A stretch of 64,000 bases of DNA from an uncultured Clostridia bacterium (lineage in GTDB: Bacteria > Bacillota > Clostridia > Christensenellales > Aristaeellaceae): positions 1 through 64,000 of the forward strand of contig CALGBY010000043.1 in assembly GCA_937886445.1 (NCBI GenBank). The letters run 5' to 3'. Positions 16,399-24,699 of the stretch are shown one piece after another. The translations under genes were made by a program, and so were the position numbers. The first letter of the stretch is position 1. Each line of letters starts with the position of its first letter. The notes beneath the pieces were generated by a model. That model saw nothing but the letters and a program-made list of their open reading frames with translations, had not been told where the DNA came from and made no database searches.

Positions 16399-18554
16399 AG
16401 AACGCGAAAACCGATGCAGAAAAAATGCCTTTGAAGAAGCGCATCATATCCATTGTGCTCATCGCGCTCTCGGCGGTTTTGGTGCTTGCCTCTGTGGGCG
16501 GCTATATCCTGAGGGGAACAAACGATGTTGAAAGCGACATGCTGCGTGTGCGTACGGCCGCTGTGCTGCGTACCGCTTCCGACGGCGTGATCGACAGCAT
16601 CGCTACCGAGGCAAAGAACGAATATTTCACTTATATGACCAAAACGCGTGACCCCGAGACGGGACTCATGCTCAACCGTACCATGGGACAGGGACAGTTT
16701 GATATCCTGTGCCAGGAAAAGTATGATGAGGCTGCCGCTGAGGCGCGTTCCCAGTTCGGTGAGATCGACATGACCGGCACCGGGGAACTGGAAGAAAAGA
16801 TCGCGGCGCTGGAGGAGGCCTACCGCCCCGCCGGACAGCTTCAGGAGAAGGAAATGGCGGCCTACAGTGAAGCGTATACCACGCTTTGCACCGCCGTAAG
16901 CCGTGAAACCTCCTGGACCGCCCTTACCTCCGACGGGGGGGACATTGAGAAGGTCGCCTCCGATGAGGCGATCTCCGCCTCACTCATCGCTCTCATGCCC
17001 TCACTGGCCGATCAGCCCGACCTGACCAAGAGCTTTGTCAAAATGGCAAAGAAGTATGCCGAGGATGAAAAGGCCGCTGCTGCCGCCGCTGCCGAGGCGG
17101 AGGGAGAAGAAGCGGGCGAGACTGCCGCTGCGGAAAGCGATACCGAAATGGTATCGGAAGACAGCAGCATCACCGTGGATGAGACCTATTTTGTTGAATC
17201 CGCTGAGCTGAAGAGCCTGAAAAAGAACTCGGACGCCGCCGTCAATGACCTTTGGGATGAGCTCGTGCGCCGTGTCCCTGAGCTGAACAACCTGAAAAAG
17301 AGCCAGAAGAACAAGGCCAAGGACAAGCTGATCAGCATCATCTACTCCTCTGACCTCGGTTTCAGCGAGCAGTACGAGGCCTATGAAAACGCCAATGCCA
17401 TCAGCGAACTGACCGGTCTTGATCTGATGAAGGTCAAGCTGGCCGCCAACGCCGCTACACTGCTGCTGCTGGCCATCGCGGTCGTCCTGTTCACCCTGCT
17501 GGTGATGTATTGGAAGCCCGTTACGGCCCGTTTGGGGATCCCCCGTACCATCATCCTTTTGTTCTTCATCTACCTGTGCCTGGCCGCCGCCTACTTCAGA
17601 ATGGATGTTTCCATGCTGCTGGGTGATGTGCTGATGCGCGTGGGTATGTACGGTATCCTGGTATTGGCCATGGTGCCCGGCATCCAGTGCGGCATCGGCC
17701 TCAACATGGGTATGACCATCGGCTGCATCGCCGGTCTGCTTGCCACCATGCTGGGCCTGCAGTGGGATTTTACCGGCACAGGCGGATTGATCCTCACCTG
17801 TCTGATGAGTATCGTGATCGCTATTCCGATGGGCATTGCCTATGCCCTGCTGCTCAACCGCATGAAGGGCAGCGAAATGACCATCACCACCTATGTGGGT
17901 TACTCCTTTGTAGCCCTGATGTGCATTTTCTGGCTGATGCTGCCCTTCACAAAGAAGACGCTGCTCAACCTGCAGCTGGGCTACGGCCTGCGCGTGACGC
18001 ACAGCCTTCTGAACAGCTATGCCTATAAGCTGAATGAATTCCTGGCGTTCAAGATCCCCGGCACCAACCTGGAGGTGCCCACCGGTCTGCTGCTGGCTGT
18101 ATTGCTGCTGTGCGGCGTGGTGTGGCTGTTCTCCTGTTCGCGTCTCGGGATCGCCATGAGCGCGGTGGGCTCCAACCCCCGCTTTGCCGAGGCCGGCGGT
18201 ATCAATGTGGACAGCATGCGTATTCTGGGTACCACCATTTCCACCGTGCTGGCCGCTGTGGGCATCGTCATTTACTCCTCCGCCTTCGGCTACGCGCAGA
18301 TCTATAACGCGCCCCGTCAGCTGGGCTTCATCGCCGCTTCCGCCATCCTTATCGGCGGCGCTACGGTGTCCAAGGCCAAGGTGAGCCATGTGCTCATCGG
18401 TACCTTCCTGTTTGAAGGCGTGCTTACTCTGGGCCAGCAGGTGGCCAACGCGGCCATCGCCGGCGGCGGCCTGAGCGAGGTCATGCGTATCCTGATCTCC
18501 AACGGCATCATTCTCTACGCGCTTGCCCAGTCCGGAGGTGATTCTCGTGAATAA
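16395..18554 (+). CDS. ABC importer permease with large extracytoplasmic insert
   Basis: 719 residues, about twice the length of a normal BPD_transp_2 permease. One membrane helix (residues 18-41) is followed by roughly 305 charged, Ala/Glu-rich residues (including AAAAAAEAEGEEAGE), then about nine hydrophobic segments from residue 350 onward forming the permease core. The core contains GSNPRFAEAGGINVDSMR, typical of sugar/nucleoside permeases, and GGATVSKAKVSHVLIGTF. The insert is predicted outside the membrane and matches no domain I recognise. Overlaps the ATPase gene by 4 bases and the second permease by 8, so one operon. Confidence 0.85.
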   Translation: MKNAKTDAEKMPLKKRIISIVLIALSAVLVLASVGGYILRGTNDVESDMLRVRTAAVLRTASDGVIDSIATEAKNEYFTYMTKTRDPETGLMLNRTMGQGQFDILCQEKYDEAAAEARSQFGEIDMTGTGELEEKIAALEEAYRPAGQLQEKEMAAYSEAYTTLCTAVSRETSWTALTSDGGDIEKVASDEAISASLIALMPSLADQPDLTKSFVKMAKKYAEDEKAAAAAAAEAEGEEAGETAAAESDTEMVSEDSSITVDETYFVESAELKSLKKNSDAAVNDLWDELVRRVPELNNLKKSQKNKAKDKLISIIYSSDLGFSEQYEAYENANAISELTGLDLMKVKLAANAATLLLLAIAVVLFTLLVMYWKPVTARLGIPRTIILLFFIYLCLAAAYFRMDVSMLLGDVLMRVGMYGILVLAMVPGIQCGIGLNMGMTIGCIAGLLATMLGLQWDFTGTGGLILTCLMSIVIAIPMGIAYALLLNRMKGSEMTITTYVGYSFVALMCIFWLMLPFTKKTLLNLQLGYGLRVTHSLLNSYAYKLNEFLAFKIPGTNLEVPTGLLLAVLLLCGVVWLFSCSRLGIAMSAVGSNPRFAEAGGINVDSMRILGTTISTVLAAVGIVIYSSAFGYAQIYNAPRQLGFIAASAILIGGATVSKAKVSHVLIGTFLFEGVLTLGQQVANAAIAGGGLSEVMRILISNGIILYALAQSGGDSRE

Positions 18555-19890
18555 GAACCGTTTTAATGCTGCCGAGCACCTGCGTAAATACGCGGTCACC
18601 TATCTTTTTATCATCATCAGTGTGTTCTTCATCGCGGTCAGCGGTGTAAATACCAATTATCTGTCTTCTGAGCTCATCAAGCGTATTACCCGCAACGCTT
18701 TCCTCGTGCTCGCTCTGATCATCCCCGTGGTAGCCGGTATGGGTATCAACTTTGCCATTACCATCGGCGCCATGGCGGCGCAGATTGGCATTCTGCTGGT
18801 GGTCTCCTGGGAGATCAGCGGGCCTGTCAGCGCGCTGCTGGCTGCCGCGATCACCCTGCCGCTGGCATTGATCTTCGGCTTCCTGATCGGTAAGCTGCTC
18901 AACAAGATGAAGGGACAGGAGACCATCGGCTCCATGATCCTGGGCTTCTTCGCGAACGGTCTGTATCAGCTGCTGTTCAAGTTCATCTTCGGCAATATCA
19001 TCAAGCTGAATGACAATGTGATCATCAACAGCACCAACTCCAGCGGTGTCAAGAATACCATTGACCTGAAGGTGGGTATGCTGGGACGCTCCATTGACGA
19101 TATCTGGACCATGCCGATCCTGCCCGTCATGTATGTCATCTGCGGCCTGATGGTGGCCTACGGCATGTTCAGCATCGTACGCGGAATGATGAAAAACAAG
19201 GGCATGAGCTTTGCCGATGTGATGCGCAAAATGAAGCTTTCCAAAGCGATCGTGATGATCGTCCTCGGCATCTTCGTCATCGTAGCCATCAGCGCGCCCT
19301 CTGTTGCCCATGTGTTTGACGGAACCGACAACATCAACGGCAAGCCCATCACCGTGCCTGTCATCACCTGGCTGCTGGTGCTTCTGCTGTGTGGCTTCAA
19401 TGTCATCATTATGAAGACCAAGCTCGGTCAGGAATTCCGTGCTGTCGGTCAGAACCGCGTGGTGGCCAACGCCTCCGGTATCAATGTGGACCGGGTGCGT
19501 GTGATCGCCATCATGATCTCCACTGTACTGGCCGCCTTCGGACAGATCATCTTCCTGCAGAGCGACGGTATGTGCGTCATGGCCTCCTATGCCGCGCATG
19601 AACAGGTAGGCCTGTATGCCGGTGCCGCCATCCTGGTGGGCGGCGCGTCCATCGACCGCGCCACGAACGGACAGGCGTTGCTGGGCACCTTCCTGTTCCA
19701 TCTGGTGTTCATCACCGTGCAGAGCGCCATGGCGAAGCTGTTCCCCAACAATACCGATATCACCGAATATCTGCGTGCCTTCCTCTCTTACGGCGTGATC
19801 GCCGTCGCGCTGGTGCTGTATGCCTGGAAAGGCAGCAAAAAGCGCAAAACGGCCGGCGCGGAGCTGAGGGAAGCTTCCGCAGGCAAGTGA
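18547..19890 (+). CDS. ABC importer permease, second subunit
   Basis: 447-residue BPD_transp_2-type permease with about ten hydrophobic segments. Near the C-terminus GQNRVVANASGINVDRVRV and GGASIDRATNGQALLGTFLF parallel the motifs of its partner, so the two presumably form a heterodimeric pore. A GTG start lies 6-7 bases after GGAGGTG, inside the end of the first permease gene. The loop at residues 155-175 and the region around 250 are hydrophilic. A strong terminator closes the operon. Confidence 0.88.
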   Translation: MNKNRFNAAEHLRKYAVTYLFIIISVFFIAVSGVNTNYLSSELIKRITRNAFLVLALIIPVVAGMGINFAITIGAMAAQIGILLVVSWEISGPVSALLAAAITLPLALIFGFLIGKLLNKMKGQETIGSMILGFFANGLYQLLFKFIFGNIIKLNDNVIINSTNSSGVKNTIDLKVGMLGRSIDDIWTMPILPVMYVICGLMVAYGMFSIVRGMMKNKGMSFADVMRKMKLSKAIVMIVLGIFVIVAISAPSVAHVFDGTDNINGKPITVPVITWLLVLLLCGFNVIIMKTKLGQEFRAVGQNRVVANASGINVDRVRVIAIMISTVLAAFGQIIFLQSDGMCVMASYAAHEQVGLYAGAAILVGGASIDRATNGQALLGTFLFHLVFITVQSAMAKLFPNNTDITEYLRAFLSYGVIAVALVLYAWKGSKKRKTAGAELREASAGK

Positions 19891-19954
19891 TCCTGTCGGA
19901 ATAAACAGTACTCTGAAGGCCGTGAAAGGCCTGAACAGAGCAAAACGGATAAAG

Positions 19955-19996
19955 CAACGAACGGAGCCCCGCACGGGGCTCCGTTCGTTGTTTTTT
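19955..19996 (+). terminator. Intrinsic terminator of the ABC operon
   Basis: CAACGAACGGAGCCCCG pairs with CGGGGCTCCGTTCGTTG, then TTTTTT. It lies between convergent genes and could weakly serve the minus strand too. Confidence 0.9.
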
Positions 19997-20003
19997 CCCT
20001 TAC

Positions 20004-20843
20004 TCAAAATGCGTTTTCAAGTGTATCGATCAATTCCGGCAAAAGCTTTTCCAGGTTTTCTTCACCGGTCAGCCCGAGCTTCTCCATCCAGGGGTTTACA
20101 AGACTGATGATCAGCTCATCCATGGGCAGCTCCGCAAGATCCGTGCCCGGTTCCGCTTTTGCTGCTCTGTTGATGAGATATATGATCACGGGAGACGCGG
20201 CGGAAAGGATGCGGTTTTGATCAAGACCCTTTTCAGCGGCCAGACAGATCAGGTAGTTGATGATATTGCTGATCTTGTCTTCGGAAATACCGTACCGCCG
20301 CAGCAGCCGGCTCAGCCCCTCAGCAGGATCCTCCGGCACGGTGTCCTTAAGCCAGTCGAGCACGGTCAGGTAATCGGTCCTGACCTCCTGCGATACACTT
20401 TTCGCTTCGTCCTTCAGCCAGTCCCAGGCATCGGCGGCATTGCCGCTGACGCTTTTCCACACATTGTCCGCCTCTTCGGCGATTTTTTCATACAGGGGAG
20501 CCGCGCTGTTTTTGATCTGCAGCCAGGCATCGGTACCGAATACCTTTGCTTTATCCCAGCTGTCCAGCGCGAAGCCGTACAGCCCGGAAAAGAAAGACTT
20601 GATATCTCCGGAATATTTGCTCCACAGTTCCTTTGCGTCGGAAGAAAAACCGCCCCACAGCCTGACGGCTTCGTCCTTTGCCTCATTCCACAGGCTGCCG
20701 GTACCCTCCTTCACACTGTCCCACAGCGTTTCCGCTCCCTCAAAGCTCCCGCTTTTCAAGTCCTGCCACCAGTCGGCGGAGGCGGAGGGGAGGAGAGAGA
20801 AGACCAGCATGACGCAGATCACAAGCGCTGTCAGTTTTTTCAT
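20004..20843 (-). CDS. Secreted Trp-rich 11-residue-repeat protein
   Basis: 279 residues with a clear signal peptide (MKKLTALVICVMLVFSLLPSASA). Residues 40-149 are ten back-to-back 11-residue units with an aromatic at position 2 of each (W,W,W,W,F,W,W,Y,W,W), for example LWDSVKEGTGS, LWNEAKDEAVR, LWGGFSSDAKE, LWSKYSGDIKS. Such hendecads form amphipathic 11/3 helices, as in LEA group 3 proteins and apolipoproteins, so a membrane- or surface-binding helix is inferred. The C-terminal 125 residues are helical with no repeat and no anchor. AAGGAG precedes the ATG. It is downstream of kdgK beyond a terminator; I see no own promoter. Not a family I recognise. Confidence 0.75.
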   Translation of the reverse strand: MKKLTALVICVMLVFSLLPSASADWWQDLKSGSFEGAETLWDSVKEGTGSLWNEAKDEAVRLWGGFSSDAKELWSKYSGDIKSFFSGLYGFALDSWDKAKVFGTDAWLQIKNSAAPLYEKIAEEADNVWKSVSGNAADAWDWLKDEAKSVSQEVRTDYLTVLDWLKDTVPEDPAEGLSRLLRRYGISEDKISNIINYLICLAAEKGLDQNRILSAASPVIIYLINRAAKAEPGTDLAELPMDELIISLVNPWMEKLGLTGEENLEKLLPELIDTLENAF

Positions 20844-20861
20844 ATGACGTCTCCTTGAAAT

Positions 20862-20901
20862 AAAAAAGCGGAAGGGCTGCTAAGGAAACGCGCCCTTCCG
20901 C
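20862..20901 (-). terminator. Intrinsic terminator after the sugar kinase
   Basis: GCGGAAGGGC and GCCCTTCCGC form a 10-bp stem, followed on the minus strand by TTTTTT. It separates kdgK from the repeat-protein gene. Confidence 0.88.
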
Positions 20902-20909
20902 GATGTTGC

Positions 20910-21932
20910 TTATCTCTGCACTCTTCCGGTGGCATTTCCGCCCGCCAGAGCCAGCACTTCCTTTTCGGAAACAAGGTTGTAGTCATGCTCGATGGTTTGC
21001 TTGAGGCAGGAGGCAGCCACGGCGTATTCGATCACGCTCTGGTTGTCCCAGCCCTTCAGCAGGGCATGGATGAGGCCGCCGCCGAAACTGTCGCCGCCGC
21101 CGACGCGGTCTACGATGTGGATCAGGTAGTTCTTGCTGAAGCAGGCCTTTTCGCCGTCATACAGCATGCCGGCCCAGTTATTGTCATTGGCGGAAATGCT
21201 TCCGCGCAGGGTGATGGCCACCTTCTTGCAGCCAAAGCGGTCCATCAGCTGCTGGGCTACGGAAACATAGCCCTCCTTGTTCAGCTTGCCGCCGGCAACA
21301 TCGGTGCCCTCGGCGCGGATCCCGAACACATCGGCCGCGTCCTCTTCATTGGCGATGCAGACATCCACATAGGGAACCAGCTTGCTCATGACCTCGCCGG
21401 CCTTTTCGCGTGTCCACATTTTGCCGCGATAGTTCAGGTCGCAGGATACGGTGATGCCCTTTTCACGGCACTTTTTCAGCGCGTCCAGGCAGATCTCGGG
21501 CAGCTCGCCGCCGATAGCGGGGGTGATACCGGTAAAGTGGAACCAGTCTGCTCCGTCAAGGATCTTATCCCAGTCAAAGTCTTCTCTCTTTGCCAGCGCG
21601 ATGGAAGAACCGGCGCGGTCATAGATCACCTTGCTGCCGCGCTGGGAAGCGCCCTTTTCGCAGAAGTAGATGCCCACGCGCGGGCCGCCGCGCACGATGA
21701 GAGAGGTGTCCACGCCGTAACGGCGCAGGCTGTTTACGGCGCTCTGACCGATCTCGTGCTCGGGAAGCTTGGTAACATAGGCGGCGTCATGGCCGTAGTT
21801 GGCAAGGGATACGCTCACATTGGCTTCTCCGCCGCCGTAGGTGGCTTCCATTTCTTCCACCTGTACAAAACGGCGATAGCCTTCCGGGTTCAGTCTCAGC
21901 ATGATTTCACCGAAGCATACGATCCTGCTCAT
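20910..21932 (-). CDS. kdgK: PfkB sugar kinase, probable 2-dehydro-3-deoxygluconokinase
   Basis: 340-residue ribokinase-family kinase. FGEIMLRLNPEGYRRF at the N-terminus and the GGGEANVSVSLANYGHDA block resemble KDG kinases; DRVGGGDSFGGG near residue 260 holds the catalytic Asp (family form GAGDxF). It would phosphorylate KDG from pectin or uronate breakdown, feeding KDPG aldolase; no other uronate gene is in the window, so the substrate is a family-level guess. A TATAAT box and a CcpA-site-like sequence lie just upstream. Confidence 0.8.
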   Translation of the reverse strand: MSRIVCFGEIMLRLNPEGYRRFVQVEEMEATYGGGEANVSVSLANYGHDAAYVTKLPEHEIGQSAVNSLRRYGVDTSLIVRGGPRVGIYFCEKGASQRGSKVIYDRAGSSIALAKREDFDWDKILDGADWFHFTGITPAIGGELPEICLDALKKCREKGITVSCDLNYRGKMWTREKAGEVMSKLVPYVDVCIANEEDAADVFGIRAEGTDVAGGKLNKEGYVSVAQQLMDRFGCKKVAITLRGSISANDNNWAGMLYDGEKACFSKNYLIHIVDRVGGGDSFGGGLIHALLKGWDNQSVIEYAVAASCLKQTIEHDYNLVSEKEVLALAGGNATGRVQR

Positions 21933-21980
21933 AAAAATTCCTCCGTTACGCTCCCGCGGGAGCGGTATTCACACAAGGGG

Positions 21981-22018
21981 ATTATAGCACACCTTTATAT
22001 GAAATGAAAGCGCTTACT
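21981..22018 (-). promoter_or_regulatory. kdgK promoter with cre-like operator
   Basis: TATAAT on the minus strand (21981-21986) with only a weak -35 (TTTCAT). Overlapping the -35 side is TGAAAGCGCTTACT (22005-22018), one mismatch from the catabolite-responsive element consensus TGWAANCGNTNWCA. This fits CcpA repression of an alternative-sugar gene; inferred. Confidence 0.6.
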
Positions 22019-22041
22019 GAAAAAAAGACGCGTCCGTGATC

Positions 22042-22090
22042 AAAAAAACGGGCTGATCCTGCCTTTTTTCAGGCAGGATCAGTCCGTTTT
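22042..22090 (-). terminator. Strong intrinsic terminator after glgP
   Basis: A roughly 18-bp stem (ACGGACTGATCCTGCC with GGCAGGATCAGCCCGT on the minus strand) followed by a run of seven T. Confidence 0.92.
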
Positions 22091-22097
22091 CTGAGAA

Positions 22098-24524
22098 TTA
22101 TTTCAGATGCCAGATCTTATCGTTGTATTCCTTGATGGTGCGGTCGGAAGAGAAGATGCCGGAACAGGCGGTATTGGTAACGGCCATACGCATCCACTTG
22201 TCCTTATCCGTGTAATCCCGGTCGATCCGGCGCTGCGCCATGGAATAGCTGCCGAAATCCTTCAGTACATAGTAGCTGTCGGAGAAGAGCAGGTTGTGGT
22301 AGATATCCTGTACAGCCGCGGGAGAATCCGGGAAGAGGGTGCCGTCAATGATCTGGGTAAGGGCACGGCGCAGCTCACCGTTGGTTTCAAAAATGTGCAT
22401 CGGGTTGTAGTTGCCTTCCTTGGTGAGGGCAGCCACGGTATCCGCGCGCATGCCGAAGATGTAGATATTGTCCTCGCCGACAGCATCCGCGATCTCCACA
22501 TTCGCGCCGTCCATCGTGCCCAGGGTGACCGCGCCGTTCATCATGAACTTCATGTTGCCTGTGCCGCTGGCTTCCTTGCCGGCGGTGGAAAGCTGCTCGG
22601 AAAGGTCTGCCGCCGGCATCAGCATTTCGGCGGAGGAAACATCGTAGTTCTCAAGGAATACCACCTTCAGCAGCCTGCGGGCGCGGGGGCTCTTGTCGAT
22701 CAGCTTGCTGATCGCGATGATCAGGCGAATGATCTGCTTGGCCATATAATAGGAGGGGCTGGCCTTGGCGCCGAAGATGAATACGCGGGGCGTCATCGTG
22801 TAGTTGGGGTCGTCCATGATGCGGTTGTACAATACCAGGATATGCAGGGCGTTCAGCAGCTGGCGCTTGTATTCATGCAGACGCTTGGCCTGTACGTCAA
22901 ACATAAAGTCCGGATCCACCGTCATGCCCTGACGCTGCATCAGCATATGGTTGAAGGCTTCCTTGTTGCTGCGCTTCACCTGAGCAAACTTTTCAAGGAA
23001 AGCGGGATCGTCCCGGTAGGGAAGCAGATCGGAAAGATGCTCGGGCTCCTTGATCCATCTGTCGCCGATGGTGTCCAGCAGAAGATGCTTCAGGTTGCGG
23101 TTGGCGGCCATCAGCCAGCGGCGGTGCGTGATGCCGTTGGTAATGGCGGAGAATTTTTCAGGCATCACTTCATAGTAATCCCTGAAGGTGTCCTCTTTCA
23201 GGATGTTGCCGTGCAGCTGGCTTACGCCGTTCACGCTGTAGCTCATGCTTACGCACAGGTTGGCCATCTGCACCATATCATAGGCGGTCACGGCCATGCC
23301 GGCAATACGCGGGTCGCAGCCGTTGTTGTAGCGGTGCGCCAGCCGTTCGCATACGCGGCGGTTGATCTCCTGCAGGATCATATAGACGCGGGGCAGCAGA
23401 TTGCGCACCATTTCCTCGGGCCAGCGCTCCAGCGCTTCGCTCATTACGGTGTGGTTGGTATAGGCGATGGTCTTCTGCACGATCTGGCTGGCTTCGTCCC
23501 ATCCCAGGCCTTCTTCATCGATCAGGAGACGCATCAGCTCGGGAATGGCAAGGCCGGGATGCGTGTCGTTGATGTGCACAGTCATCTTTTCGGGCAGCAG
23601 CTGCCAGTTGGTGCCGAAACGACGCTTGAAATCCTTCAGCGCGTACTGCAGCGTGGCGCTGGTGAAGAAGTAATGCTGCTTGAGGCGCAGCTCGCGGCCT
23701 TCATAGTGGTTGTCATCGGGGTAGAGGAAACGGCTGATCACGGTGGCCAGATCCTCCTCCTGCATGGTGCGCAGGTAATTGCCGTTGCCGAACTGGGGCA
23801 GACCGGTGGGGTTGGGGGATTTGGCACGCCAGGTACGCAGCGTGTTTACGGTGTCACAGTCGTAGCCGATCACGGGCATATCGTAGGGAACGGCCAGCAC
23901 AGTGCGGTAATCCTTCAGTTCGAATACCTGACGGCCGTTGCGCATGCCTTCTTCCACATGCCCGTAAAAGTGGATCTTCATGGTATCCTCAGGGCAGGCG
24001 ACCTCCCACACATTGCCGTTTTCAAGCCAGCTGTCGGGCAGCTCCGCCTGCTGGCCGCCGATCAGTTTCTGGCGGAACAGGCCGTATTCGTAGCGGATGG
24101 TGCAGCCCATCGCCGGCAGCTCCAGAGAGGCAAGGCTGTCCATAAAGCAGGCAGCCAGACGCCCCAGACCGCCGTTTCCCAGACCCGGTTCGGGCTCTTC
24201 ATGCATCACATCGCGCCAGTTGAGCCCCAGCTCCTTGAGGGCGTCCACATAATTTTTACTGGCGCACAGGTTGAGAATATTGCAGTAAAGGCTGCGCCCG
24301 GTGAGAAATTCCACACTCAGGTAATACAGGCGCTTGCCCTGATACTGCTTGTCCTTTTCACGGTATTCCGTCCACTTCTGCATGATCTGGTCACGCACGG
24401 TGGTGGCGACGGCATTGTATATCTGCTGAGGGGTGGCATCGGCGAGGGTGCGCCCGTTGTAGCGCTGAAGCTTGCCGATGATGGCGTTTTTGATGGATTC
24501 TTTGTCAAACTGGGTAACCGGCAT
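22098..24524 (-). CDS. glgP: Glycogen/maltodextrin phosphorylase
   Basis: 808-residue GT35 phosphorylase, releasing glucose-1-phosphate from alpha-1,4-glucan ends with PLP as cofactor. Landmarks: EPGLGNGGLGRLAACF near residue 110, the HINDTHP block near 325, TNHTV near 355, KRLHEYKRQLLN near 555 and EASGTGNMKF near 655 carrying the PLP-binding Lys. Length is normal and there is no glgB/glgA next to it, so it stands alone with its own promoter and terminator. It links storage glycogen or imported maltodextrin to glycolysis. Confidence 0.96.
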   Translation of the reverse strand: MPVTQFDKESIKNAIIGKLQRYNGRTLADATPQQIYNAVATTVRDQIMQKWTEYREKDKQYQGKRLYYLSVEFLTGRSLYCNILNLCASKNYVDALKELGLNWRDVMHEEPEPGLGNGGLGRLAACFMDSLASLELPAMGCTIRYEYGLFRQKLIGGQQAELPDSWLENGNVWEVACPEDTMKIHFYGHVEEGMRNGRQVFELKDYRTVLAVPYDMPVIGYDCDTVNTLRTWRAKSPNPTGLPQFGNGNYLRTMQEEDLATVISRFLYPDDNHYEGRELRLKQHYFFTSATLQYALKDFKRRFGTNWQLLPEKMTVHINDTHPGLAIPELMRLLIDEEGLGWDEASQIVQKTIAYTNHTVMSEALERWPEEMVRNLLPRVYMILQEINRRVCERLAHRYNNGCDPRIAGMAVTAYDMVQMANLCVSMSYSVNGVSQLHGNILKEDTFRDYYEVMPEKFSAITNGITHRRWLMAANRNLKHLLLDTIGDRWIKEPEHLSDLLPYRDDPAFLEKFAQVKRSNKEAFNHMLMQRQGMTVDPDFMFDVQAKRLHEYKRQLLNALHILVLYNRIMDDPNYTMTPRVFIFGAKASPSYYMAKQIIRLIIAISKLIDKSPRARRLLKVVFLENYDVSSAEMLMPAADLSEQLSTAGKEASGTGNMKFMMNGAVTLGTMDGANVEIADAVGEDNIYIFGMRADTVAALTKEGNYNPMHIFETNGELRRALTQIIDGTLFPDSPAAVQDIYHNLLFSDSYYVLKDFGSYSMAQRRIDRDYTDKDKWMRMAVTNTACSGIFSSDRTIKEYNDKIWHLK

Positions 24525-24571
24525 GTGAATTCCTCCGTTGCAAACACATAAAGAATACAGGATACGCTGTC

Positions 24572-24600
24572 ATTATATCATTTCAACCCGTGTGTGACAA
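24572..24600 (-). promoter_or_regulatory. Promoter of glgP
   Basis: On the minus strand TTGTCA (24595-24600), 17-base spacer, TATAAT (24572-24577). Confidence 0.85.
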
Positions 24601-24651
24601 TGCAGGGAATGGCGAAAATGAGGCGAAAACGGATAAAAAACGGGAAAGCCG

Positions 24652-24685
24652 GGGAAAAACAAACCGCGCCGGTGATCCGGCGCGA
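24652..24685 (-). terminator. Terminator after the zinc-ribbon gene
   Basis: CGCGCCGG-ATCA-CCGGCGCG stem followed on the minus strand by GTTTGTTTTT. Confidence 0.85.
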
Positions 24686-24699
24686 TGAAAAGACGGAAA

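Noticed and set aside
17001..18599. A 532-codon open frame opposite the first ABC permease, and a similar one opposite the second
   Set aside because: His/Gln-rich antisense translation of membrane-protein codons; no start signals and no membrane or domain logic.
22107..24551. An 814-codon open frame opposite glgP
   Set aside because: It mirrors the GC-rich codon pattern of glgP, has no family-like sequence or ribosome site, and glgP is unmistakable.
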